DNA from: Silene noctiflora
Lineage: Eukaryota; Streptophyta; Magnoliopsida; Caryophyllales; Caryophyllaceae
Assembly (NCBI GenBank): GCA_009801015.1
Contig: VHZZ01007952.1
Coordinates: 4,956-48,090 of the forward strand
Direction of reading: 5' to 3'
Length of the DNA stretch: 43,135 bases
In this document: positions 11,237-20,900 of the stretch, piece by piece
Layout: each line of letters opens with the position of its first letter
How positions within the stretch are numbered: the stretch's first letter is position 1
The notes under the pieces: model-generated
The model's input: only the letters and a program-made list of their open reading frames with translations
Database searches by the model: none
Told to the model about the DNA's origin: nothing
Made by a program: the position numbers and the translations under genes

Positions 11237-11479
11237 GTATATATCTATCTCTTAATATTTTCTATAATTTTTGTATTTTTGTTTTGGTTTGTTTGATGTT
11301 GCTGATGATTTTATTCAATAGTTGTTTTTGTTTGTTTTTCCTCTTTAGGGTTTTAGGATTTATGATGTTGCTATCAAAGTCTCTGCATGTCTTTAGGGTT
11401 TTTAGCCTACGTTTTCCTCTTTAGGGTTTTAGCCTACGTATGATGAGTTGATTAATGCAAATAAACTGACTTAGCATGC

Positions 11480-11850
11480 AAATATCCTCATTAAGTTTAG
11501 ATGATTCTAAGTTATCTCAACTCTAAGTACTCTGCATGCATAAATTGACTTAGCATTTGCACAGCAAAGGAAATATCTGGTCTTGTAATTGTCAAGTAGA
11601 TAAGCTTAATTGCCTATTAGCCTCCTGTAAATATCTGGTCTTGTAATTGTCAAGTAGATAAGCTTAATTGCCTATTAGCCTCCTGTAAATATCTGGTCTT
11701 GTAATTGTTAGGAAGAAGTACTCCCTTGTTTATGACCAAAGGAACTCCGAGACTCCTCTGTTTGTCCAAATTCTTTTATCATGTCTATGGTGTATTTCTT
11801 CTGAGATACAAAAATCCCTTGACCAGTCCTTGCTACTTCAAAGTTTTTGT
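11480..11850 (-). pseudogene. Copia retrotransposon polymerase fragment
   Basis: The reverse strand encodes short pieces, in more than one frame, of a Ty1/copia polyprotein around the end of the reverse transcriptase: 'EVARTGQGIFVSQKKYTID', then 'LIYLTITRPDIS' and 'FAVQMLSQFM'. Frameshifts and stops break it. A 58-bp internal tandem duplication (11571-11707) repeats the 'YLTITRPD' region. No LTRs are seen, so it is a scrap carried inside the presumed intron of the CACTA cargo gene. Confidence 0.75.
11571..11707 (+). repeat. 58-bp tandem repeat, about 2.4 copies
   Basis: A unit starting 'aaatatctggtcttgtaatt' occurs at 11571, 11629 and 11687 with a 58-bp period. The first two copies are essentially identical and the third is partial. 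It lies within the copia fragment, so the duplication arose in decayed coding sequence. Confidence 0.9.
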
Positions 11851-11963
11851 AATTAACTTATTTAATTGCTTGTCATTATTCATACATAATAATATGGAAA
11901 ATTGGTGCAAAGGTGTTGTAGTAAATGATCTCGAGGCAAATAGAGAACTCTTCTTAGCAGATT

Positions 11964-12515
11964 ATGTCAACGCAAGAACATATGCTATGCCCGCATATGG
12001 GTTGGTTTGGTCAACATAAAGAAGTCGAGTTCAATGGCAACTGCAGCCAATCCCAAAATGAAGTTTTAAATAATCAAGATCTCATTACAACCATCTTTCT
12101 CCATCTTCATAGCTGTGCGGATAAGGCAAAGATGGCCGTGGTATGTAAATCTTGGGCTCGATTGTTTCTTTTTTATCCGAATTCACCTGGTGTTATGTTT
12201 AAGTACTTCCTTACTTTACGCGGAAATGATGTCAATGGCGTGAGGATAATGCGTAGGAATGGTAAGATAGTTTCCAAAAAATGCAAGTGCTTTATGACGG
12301 ATAATCAGGCAGCCATATTTATCATGCATTTTCAGCAACGAAAAAATGTATTCCAGAGCGAACATCTTAATCCACTCAATGATGTTCAAAAGAAGCAAGT
12401 AAATGAGATGTTGTTGGATATGCCACCCGCGACATATGCAGAAGTGAAACAAATTGCAGCACCTTTACTAGTTCGAACAACTTTCTATTTAGTTGAACAA
12501 GTTCATTTGGATTAG
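11964..12515 (+). CDS. F-box-like protein carried by the CACTA element
   Basis: An open frame of 183 residues. Near residues 33-70 it has an F-box-like segment ('NNQDLITTIFLHLHS', then 'VCKSWARLF'), the pattern by which F-box proteins bind the SKP1 adaptor of SCF ubiquitin ligases. The remaining ~110 residues match nothing I recognise, and no Kelch or leucine-rich repeats are visible. The ATG follows a probable splice acceptor by three bases, so the gene probably has an untranslated first exon near 11045-11236. It lies wholly inside the CACTA termini, which suggests captured or long-resident cargo. Whether it is expressed or functional is unknown, and the family call rests on a short motif. 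Confidence 0.55.
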   Translation: MSTQEHMLCPHMGWFGQHKEVEFNGNCSQSQNEVLNNQDLITTIFLHLHSCADKAKMAVVCKSWARLFLFYPNSPGVMFKYFLTLRGNDVNGVRIMRRNGKIVSKKCKCFMTDNQAAIFIMHFQQRKNVFQSEHLNPLNDVQKKQVNEMLLDMPPATYAEVKQIAAPLLVRTTFYLVEQVHLD

Positions 12516-12639
12516 GGATGTAAACAGATTCTCAAGTTGAATGTAATGTATGTAAATGTGGTTTATTAAAAACTAAATTAATGTATGTATATATGGTTTG
12601 ATCATATGTATGGTTAGAAACTTAATGTATGTAACTATG

Positions 12640-12770
12640 GTGGTTGTTGTTGTTGTTGTTGCTTCATCTGTTGTTGCTTAATGTTATTGTTGTTGCTTCA
12701 TCTGCTGCTGTTGCGTTTGCTGTCATTGTTGATGTATGCTGCTACTGCTGCTGTTGAATGTAATGTAAAT
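12640..12770 (+). repeat. (TGT/TGC)-rich low-complexity tract
   Basis: Runs of 'ttgttgttg' and 'ctgctgctg' mixed with repeated 'gcttcatctg', in the 3' part of the CACTA element downstream of the F-box-like ORF. It is degenerate microsatellite DNA with no coding frame of interest. Confidence 0.7.
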
Positions 12771-13460
12771 ATGGTTTAATGCAGGGTTGTATATATGCTG
12801 CTAATGAATTCACAATTTAAAAAAATAAAAACGATAACAACGGTTATATAGATTAAAACCGTTGTTAATTTGTTATATATACTTATAACAACGGTTTTTT
12901 AAAACACCCGTTGTTATTAATTTCCTACCAAAAACAAATTGGCGCCAGATACATATTTTCACAACGGATAGCTTGTAGTAACAACGGTTATTTACCGTTG
13001 TTAAAGCTTCAACAACGGGTTTTTAAAAATATTTAACCGTTGTTAAAACTTTTAACAACGGAGGCTTCAACAACGCCCGTGTTTTGTTTTAACAACGGTT
13101 AATAGTCGTTGTTGTAGGCTGTTTTTGTAGTAGTGATCATATTGAAATAGTAGATCGAGGTCGAATCTATTATTTTACAATATGCTGCTCCCCTAACATA
13201 TTCTGTCAGAAAAAATATGTTCAACCATTTACCCCTTAAAATATATTAACCTTGCCTTCATTCTAGAGTCAATAATGTATTCATGTCCTTAATTGTCATT
13301 TTACAAAGGATTGAGATAATCTACTAATTACCAAACACCTATAACAAAATCTGCTAATTGAATATGCTAGTTAAACCTCTCAACAAATTCTGCTAATTAT
13401 AATCTGTTTTCACAATTTGTTTGTGCCAATATTAATCCGTTGTTTACCAAACAAGACCCA

Positions 13461-13739
13461 TAGGCCTCGTTTGCCAGACGATAGAAGAAGATTCATAATA
13501 GCGAATAACATTAGCAGGATATAGTTAACATGTTTTAGTAACGGGTTTGACTATCAAATTAAATTAACAAAAGTATGAAAAAATGTTTGGTAATTAGCAA
13601 TTTACCGAGTATATATATGACAATCATATAATTTTCATGTACATATTGAATATGATCTTAGCTTACAAGCAATATGTTGCTAATATCAGCATATATTCAA
13701 AAATATTAGATTTCGACTAATATGCTATTAAAATAAGTC
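13461..13739. other. AT-rich repeat remnant, no gene
   Basis: It begins 'taggcctcgtttgccagac', like the start of a hAT-type MITE, and contains 'gtttggtaattagcaattta', related to the neighbouring elements. It is probably a truncated MITE. No coding sequence. Confidence 0.4.
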
Positions 13740-14069
13740 AGGGTGTTTGGTAATTGGTCGATTTTTAGTATATTTTAAGGGTTTTAGCATGTTTAACCAA
13801 TCAAACATATTTGGGGTCAATATGTTGTTTTACAATATACTACTTACCCTATTATATTGGTTAGCATATTTTAAAATAGGAAATTTTACTCTATTTTACA
13901 AGAAAATTGTTAATCTACTAATCTTAATCTGTTAATTGCCAAACATTTAAACTAATTAACTCTGCTAATTATAACATGTTGGTTAAACCTTCTAATAAAA
14001 TCTATCATCTATAATCTGCTTTTACAATCTCCTTATGCTAAAATTAATCCGCTGATTATCAAATAGGGA
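13740..14069. mobile_element. MITE-like element related to the one at 10431-13460
   Basis: The left end 'gggtgtttggtaattggtcg' is roughly inverted at the right end 'ccgctgattatcaaataggg'. The AT-rich interior shares motifs with the split element upstream, here uninterrupted. It probably belongs to a hAT-type 'gtttggta' MITE group. No target duplication was identified. Confidence 0.5.
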
Positions 14070-15186
14070 CACACATGAAATTAGTAGATAATTGGTTAAT
14101 CTACTATATTAATGACAAAATTTACTAATTTCATCCATTATGTTGTTTACCAAAGATGTCTAATATCATTTCGATACCCTAAAATGTTTGATTTTTCCTA
14201 ATCAATTGTAAAATCTTGCTCTGTCGTGGGAAAGAGGATAGATTTAGAAATTAATACATATATATCGCCACAAACAGGATTATACATCCAGTTGTATATA
14301 AACATTGTACAACCAAGGTATAAGAATCCGAGCTTATATGTATTTTTCTGAGCTAATGTAAAACTCATATTTTTAATATGTTAATGGATGAGATCAAATA
14401 CTTTTTAATAAAGCTCATATTCTTTAATATAAAACTCGGATACTTTATTACAAAGCTCAGTTTCTAACCGATGAAAAGCAAAACAAAAACACATTACTTA
14501 CTTTTTGAAGGTCAAATTTGGAAAACTTTGACTGCAAATTCTGTAAAAATTATGAATTTTTGAAAGAAGAAACTAACATATTTGTATTTATGATGAAAAA
14601 AAATCGTGTATGAATGAAGAAAAATACGGTCAACGTTTTATCTCAAAGACCACCTAAAAGTATATGTTACTAATGGATTGGATTGAAGGGAGTATCATAG
14701 AGACATAGACGGTAACCCTCTAATCCATTCCAAACGGCTCGTTCACTTTTAAAAAGCAAATTGTAAAATATTGACCTTTTTTACTAATTTAGAAAATTTA
14801 AATATAAAGCTTTTATAACACTCGAAAAATCTCTTCAGACAATTTTATGAGTGTAAAATTAAAATAATATAAATATATGCAATTCTTAAAAAAAATGAGT
14901 GACATACAAAATTTTTGAGTAATATTATTACCAATTTTCTAACTTCTTTAACATTACTAAAACATGATAAGGAAAACTGTTATTCTGTAATTCTCGTTTA
15001 AGACGAGTTAAATATACGCATTTGTGAGGAATAAGACAAAAGAATAATACATTGGGAAAAACATTAACTTTGTTCTATATGCTCATGTGGGATAATATTT
15101 AACCCGTTTTATTGTTAAAGACGGATATCTCCATTTTAAGCAATACTAACCGTCGAAAATATATTACTAAAGCATTATAAGGAAAA
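14070..15186. other. Intergenic, no gene recognised
   Basis: AT-rich DNA without a credible ORF. A Stowaway-like terminus ('gattgaagggagta', about 14682-14695) has no visible partner. Repeated 'aaagctcatattctttaat' and 'aaactcggatactttatta' motifs near 14395-14460 suggest an unidentified decayed repeat. Confidence 0.4.
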
Positions 15187-15620
15187 CGGGTAATTCATGC
15201 GGTACCCTTGAGGTTTGACACTTTGTATGAAATACCCAAATTTTTTACGCTGAAAACTTTAAGAGGACATAACTCGTATTTACGAGTTCAGAAAGTGACA
15301 ATTGTTTTTTTCCAAATTGATCATCTTTTCGAATACTATGATTTAAAAAAAAAAATTGTCGCGTTTGGATACCGTGGCTTGGGATTTTGTTCGTCAAAGT
15401 TTTTTTGACAAGACAAACTCTAAGTGAACATATCTCTTGGTCATAAGTTCTAAACTCGTCAAACTTTTTTTTCAAATTATAGTTTCTCGGAAAGATATCG
15501 ATTTGGAAAAAAAATCTTCAGTTTTTGAGCTCCTAAACGCAAGTTATGCCTTGTTAAAATTTTCCAGATCAAACTTGTTACAAAGTGATAAATTTGAAAG
15601 GTACCGACGTGAATTATCGG
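15187..15620. mobile_element. Foldback, Mutator-like MITE with long terminal repeats
   Basis: The left arm begins 'cgggtaattcatgcggtacc' and the right arm, inverted, begins 'ccgataattcacgtcggtac'. Similarity continues inward ('acataactcgtatttacgag' against 'acataacttgcgtttaggag' inverted), giving imperfect arms of about 170 bp around a small core. Long terminal repeats of this kind are typical of Mutator-like MITEs. The expected 9-bp target duplication is not evident, so the family is provisional. ORFs crossing it are fortuitous. Confidence 0.65.
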
Positions 15621-17921
15621 GAAGAAGAATTGAGTGGCTGGAAGTCTGCAACCTGCAATGATGGCATTTCTATTTTAGGGGGAAGAACCAAAATTAGCAA
15701 ATAGTAGAAGTACTTGTAACATTGTATTTTTGGACCTACTTTTGGCATCCATCACTTAAAACGTGAATTTAATGCTATGGCGAATCTGAATTACGGCGGT
15801 GAATATTTCTGCATCCGTATCTTATTAATTACTCACTGTCACTATCACTTCCTTCACTCCTTACTCCACTATCAAACCACATGCAAATCTACCCGTGTGA
15901 TTTTTTTATACACCGATAATAGAACCAACCAGTCTCTCTTAAGACGGATATATATCTGTTTTAAGGGTAAAAGGGTTAGGTATTATTCCATTTGTGTGGA
16001 TAAGACAAATATGTTATTAGGTCCTAGGCATTTTACTTTGTGTCATCTAAATATGTGATACATAATTCCATCTTAAATAAGAATTTGGGTAATAAAACAT
16101 ATTTTGCAGAAATGACAATCAAATTACTCGAGTTAGTTTAAGTTGACCGTTTATTTAGTCTCCTATAAAACACTCGTATTGCGTACACGTAGACCTATGG
16201 CTTAATCAGGTCGGCGAGTTCGGGTCTCTCGTTGATTTCGGGTTAATTCAGATAAGGACGGGTCATTTTGGGTTTCGGGCCTGTTACGGGTCAAGCAAGT
16301 CGGGTTATTTCGGATCGGGTAATTTTCGGGTAAATGAATATGAAAGAAAAATCTATTTAAGTCTTTTCGGTTCAATTAGAGTTATGTTTTGTCAGATTAT
16401 TTTTGAGTTTGGTGGTTTCGAATCAGATCATTTTGGGTCAGGACAGTTAAAGGTAAAGAAAGTGCGGGTACTAGTGATGGACAAATCGTACAAGAGTTTT
16501 TGATTACCTACTACACCGGCTTTACAAAACAGTTTGATTGATTCAATGATTCTTAAGTAGTGGGAAGATTCATGAATAAGTAAGTTAGAAATATAGGATT
16601 GTTAGCAGTAATTTAGTTGGCCGGAAAGATGTACTCTGTTTTTGGTGCATATAATAAAAGTGCATTTGCGTCTTCACATGCCGCATCTTGGCCGGTGATT
16701 AATACTCAGTGGATCTCGTACACCTAGCAGAACTAACCCTATTTGGATGACCCGTACTCTAGGACTTGAAGCTTCTACCCAAAACCTAAATTAACTTGAT
16801 TCTTTATTGTCGTATACTAATTCTAATTAGAGCTGAAAAGATTTGCCTCCACCGTTTTTATGATAAAAAATTCATTGCCTTCTCTATGAAAATATAAGAA
16901 ATTGTGGATCAAAATTATATATTACTAAAAAATTTTAAAATAAAATGATTATGAACATTATTGCTCGATCCTCTTGATTACTTTTTCAATATTGAGTTTT
17001 TTTTTTCCAAATCAAAATATAAAAATGACAAACCCATAAAAAATTAATAATGAATTGTCAAATTAGAAACTAAAAAGTAAAACTTCATATATACCGTGCA
17101 TAAATTAAACGGGGTCTATATTAGTTGAGGAATAAATGTTTTATATAATGTCATAGATTAACTATATGGTGTAGACCGTAGAGTCGGGAATAGTCAAGTA
17201 CATTCCGACAAAATATCCCCTATGTTCAATTTATTTGTTTTAACTTCAATTAAAATACTTTCGACAAAGAAATACAAGACAAAGATAATAGTCCTACACT
17301 TCCGAGTTGTCCAAAACAAGATCTAAATGTTAGTTTGGTCTAATTAGATCACATTATGTAGGAAAACTCGATAATAAAGTATTTTATATTAAGCAAATTA
17401 GGTAAAAATTTTAAAGTCTTTTCATGTGAGTCAAGTCCATTCGGATCTGCCCATGTTATAATAATTTTCATGGGTCTTAACATTTGGAATTTAGGAGTTA
17501 CAAGTACAAGATAACATACCCATGGCCGTGGCTCTGTTTCGGAAAGAGCTCACTATTAAGGGCTTTACAGCGTGTGGAACAACACACCACGATCACACCA
17601 ATTCGAGTCTCCTACAGTTTAAACAGTCTCAACTTTCACAAGTTTTAGGCTATTTAAATCAGACCATTATAGCTGCAGCACATTTCGGATCACAACAACG
17701 TTCGGACCAACTTTGGGTCATTCATTGTGCATAGAAATAAATAAATAAATAAAAAGCTGTACTTGATCGCTGCAGATATACTCGGCTTTGGTCCAATAAT
17801 CACAAATAAGACTATGAACCAACAATGAACTGCTAACAAATCTAGAATTAAGGAGAAGAGCATCTCTATAGGTTCCACTCTACAAGTATAATTACAAGAT
17901 TTAACCATAAAATCGAAGAAT
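15621..17921. other. Intergenic, no gene recognised
   Basis: No credible coding region. Positions 16200-16460 contain many 'cgggt' and 'gggtcatttt' motifs, a low-complexity repeat seen in plant intergenic DNA. A small palindrome-like 'aagacggatatatatctgt' lies near 15941. The last part (17520-17921) is the 3' flank of the RPC3 gene and includes an (aaat)n microsatellite near 17727-17750. Confidence 0.4.
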
Positions 17922-20900
17922 TCAAACAAGAAAATTGCTGAAGAGCATGATAGCATCATCTAGCTCCATCAAGGAAGAACTTAGGGCAAAAAATACATTT
18001 CGCTTTCGTTGAATTCTGCTTTCAAGCTCTTTAGATATCACTTTGTCAGCACTCTTGGACAAGTTGCTTATCTGGGAAAAAACAGTTGGCAAAATCGGGT
18101 GAAATACTTGAAAAAACTTACCGGCATCCATGGATCCAACTTTAAGCCTAAGACATCGAACGAGAACACAAGTTGAATTTGTGATCTTTACCACCCAAAT
18201 ATTCACGAAGACTAGAAATATAGCCTCTATAAAGATAACAAACCTAGTGGGGAATTTCACTAACCATTCTCCGAGTATCCAACCAAAACATCTGACTTAC
18301 AAGAAGAATGCTTTGTCTTTAACAGTGTATTTGGAGAGAAATGGAGGAAGGTGACTTCCATTGTTTGGTTAGCAAAATGATGATGAAGGCATTTGGAGTG
18401 GAGGGAAATTAAAATCTTTCCAACAAAGAAGAGACTTGGGGAGAAAACTCCTCCCCTCCCCTCCCTTCCCTTTCCCTTTCCCTTCCCTCCCCTTCATTCC
18501 TTTCCCTTCCGTATTTCCCCCTCCCTCCCTTTTCCCTCCTCTTTTCCTCTCCAGACAAAGCCTACTGGTTTGTTAGAATACCACAGTACCTTCCAAATTT
18601 TTACCACGTAGCAAGGATTTTAATTTGATTTGTAGGAAGGAGATCATTTGAGGAGGAATAGTCGAATTGGTAACGAGCAAATGAACAATTTACAGCAATT
18701 ATTGGCCATTAATCAAAATGGCTCACTAAAGTGGCCGCGCTTCTTTCTCTTGTGAAGTAGTGGTCCTTGATGCAGTTCTCGATGCAATTTTCATCTTGGG
18801 CGATTCGAAAACAACCTCTTTGTGTTGCTAACATAAGGGCAAGGCTGCGTACATCCTACCCCCCTTACCTCGCAATTTGCGGGAACCATTGTGGCACTGG
18901 GCTTGTTGTTGTTGTTGTTGTTGTATTGGCCATTAAATGAAGTTCTCGTAGAAGCAAGAGCTGATTGGAGAAAATTGTCGAACTATCAAGAAAAAAAGTT
19001 TTTTTTTTTTTCTACTGTTGTTTTTTACCAACTCCATGCTAAAATGAAGTTCTGGTCAGGCGTACACAACTTAACCCCTGTGTCAGCTTACAAAGAGGCT
19101 GCTTCCTCGAGAAGTGCATTAAATGACCGCTAATTTACCAAAAAAAAAAAAAAAAAACAGCCAATTTACTGTGCCCCTTCCGCATGTCCACACAAGGGAG
19201 CAAGCGGCTGGGGGTAAGTGCAGAAGAGGGATCGATGAGGATGATCTAGAATTTAAAAAAGAAAGAGAATAATAGTACGTGGGTGAGAAGTTTTAACCAA
19301 CATGGTTCAAAGCCAAATGAAAATACATGAAATTAGTAAATATTACCTCACGATCCTTTTCCATCTCATGGGTACACCGCAGGCTCAAATTAAGTGCAGC
19401 ATGGTGTAGCTCATCAAGAACCTTACGCCAAATTTTGTCCATCTTTACGCTCCAAGAGAGGATGCTTGTCTGTTTCTGCCCTGCTGTTATACTTATTTTC
19501 TACAATAAAAGAAGACTCATAAGGCTTTCTCGAGGGTAAAAGGTAGTAGTAGTAGTATTATATATCAGCCGGAAAAATTAAAAGAAGAATAATTTAGAAG
19601 ATGGATCCTACAGCTTACTATCACAACCTAATACCTATAGGCTATAGCCTTATGGTTGTTATGAACAGAGATTTTCTAGTTAATAACTTTGTCCTCAAAA
19701 TATCGCAAATATAGCATACTTTTGTCCTCAAAATATCGCAAATATAGCATGCTTGAAGAAAAAGCCTAAAACAAATTCCAACCGAATTTCAAAACAGAAT
19801 CTATGTGGACACCTGCTAATATTATGATGATACCCATATCATTTCCAAAGTTCCAAACAGGTACAAGGGCAGATGATATAAACACGAAAACAAGACAAAA
19901 TTAAGCAAATCCAAAGGAAAGTCATTAAACTGCAGGGCCCAAGAACAACCGGGAAAGCACACTGGACTCTATTCACATTACTTCAGTTACGACCGCATCA
20001 TCGTGTAAAAGGTACTAACTAGAGGGAATGGAAATGACACCTAAGTTACTCAACAGGCAATATGTGCTTAAATACTCCTATTCAGTATAGTAAAGCTAAG
20101 TTGCGAGTAGTTGATTTCCCTCTTTGATTCGAATTATGGCTAGTGGAGAGTGACAACACAAGATAACTAGTGCAACTTTACAAGTCCATCGGCTTCAGGA
20201 TTCACCTGAGACTTCATGTAAAATAACAGAGCATTCCTTGATTTATAAACATACCTGAAGTCGATCAATCTCATTCATACACTAAAATTTGATAAAACCA
20301 ATCAGAGGACCACACCAAAGAACATATAACTATTGTTTTAAATCAATTATGTGCAGTAGAATACTTTGTCGCATCTTTAACAACTCAAATGACATTAAAT
20401 TACTAATAGTTACGATTCATTGCTAAATTTGAGAGCAAACTGTTTTAGTAATTAGTAGAGAAGTTCTAAACAACAATTCGTTTCCACGTCAGAAATCTAT
20501 TACTCTATTAGTAAGTCAATATGATCGCTTCAGAAAAGACTAGTTGGATCTAAAAAGATGTATTCATGAGTTGCAACCTAGGTTAAGATTATTCATGAGT
20601 TGAAACCTAGGTTCCAATCCTATAAAGAGGTTCTTGTTCAAGGGGTTGGACATGTGCAGATTTTCGGAAAGTATCTTGTACAATAGAAGGATATTTTCTC
20701 TTGATATGTAACACACCTCAGAGGTAACAAACATAAGCTGGTCGAGAAAGAAAATAATAAATTAAAGTAGAAATCCAGATAAATTTCAATAATGCAATAA
20801 CACTTCATATGACACCTAGTTAATTGTAATGGCCTGCACTATATTTGCTTGAGAATGATGCTACTATCTTGAAGTGGAAATAAAAACAATAAAAAATTAA

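Larger units (their letters stand above)
10719..13135. mobile_element. Non-autonomous CACTA transposon, 2417 bp
   Basis: Both ends carry the CACTA terminus: 'cactactacaaatttagg' on the left and, inverted, 'cactactacaaaaacagc' on the right. The flanking ATC at 10716-10718 and 13136-13138 is the 3-bp target duplication of this superfamily. About twenty copies of aacaacggtt or its inverse fill the outer 300 bp on each side; these are the subterminal repeats that CACTA transposases bind. No CACTA transposase is present. The interior holds a CT-rich leader, a probable intron containing a copia fragment, and an F-box-like ORF. It sits inside an older MITE. Confidence 0.93.
10431..13460. mobile_element. 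MITE-like element split by SINE and CACTA insertions
   Basis: The left piece starts 'tggtgtttgataaatagtag' and the right piece ends 'aatccgttgtttaccaaaca', which is roughly its inverse. Between them lie the SINE at 10507-10681 and the CACTA element at 10719-13135. Removing both, each with its target duplication, leaves an AT-rich unit of about 400 bp related to the one at 13740-14069 (shared 'tagcatatttgacc' and 'caatatgttgtt'-type motifs). It is the oldest layer of a nested stack. Its own target duplication is unclear. Confidence 0.55.

Noticed and set aside
10960-11424. Several overlapping ORFs on both strands (Ser/Val-rich)
   Set aside because: They translate (tcg)n, (caca)n and ctctt repeats in the CACTA leader; low complexity explains all frames.
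11705-12019. 104-residue ORF before the F-box-like ORF
   Set aside because: Much of it runs antisense through the copia fragment; the likely acceptor at 11960 places it in an intron.
15208-15661. ORFs across the foldback element
   Set aside because: Paired frames on both strands come from the two arms of one inverted repeat.
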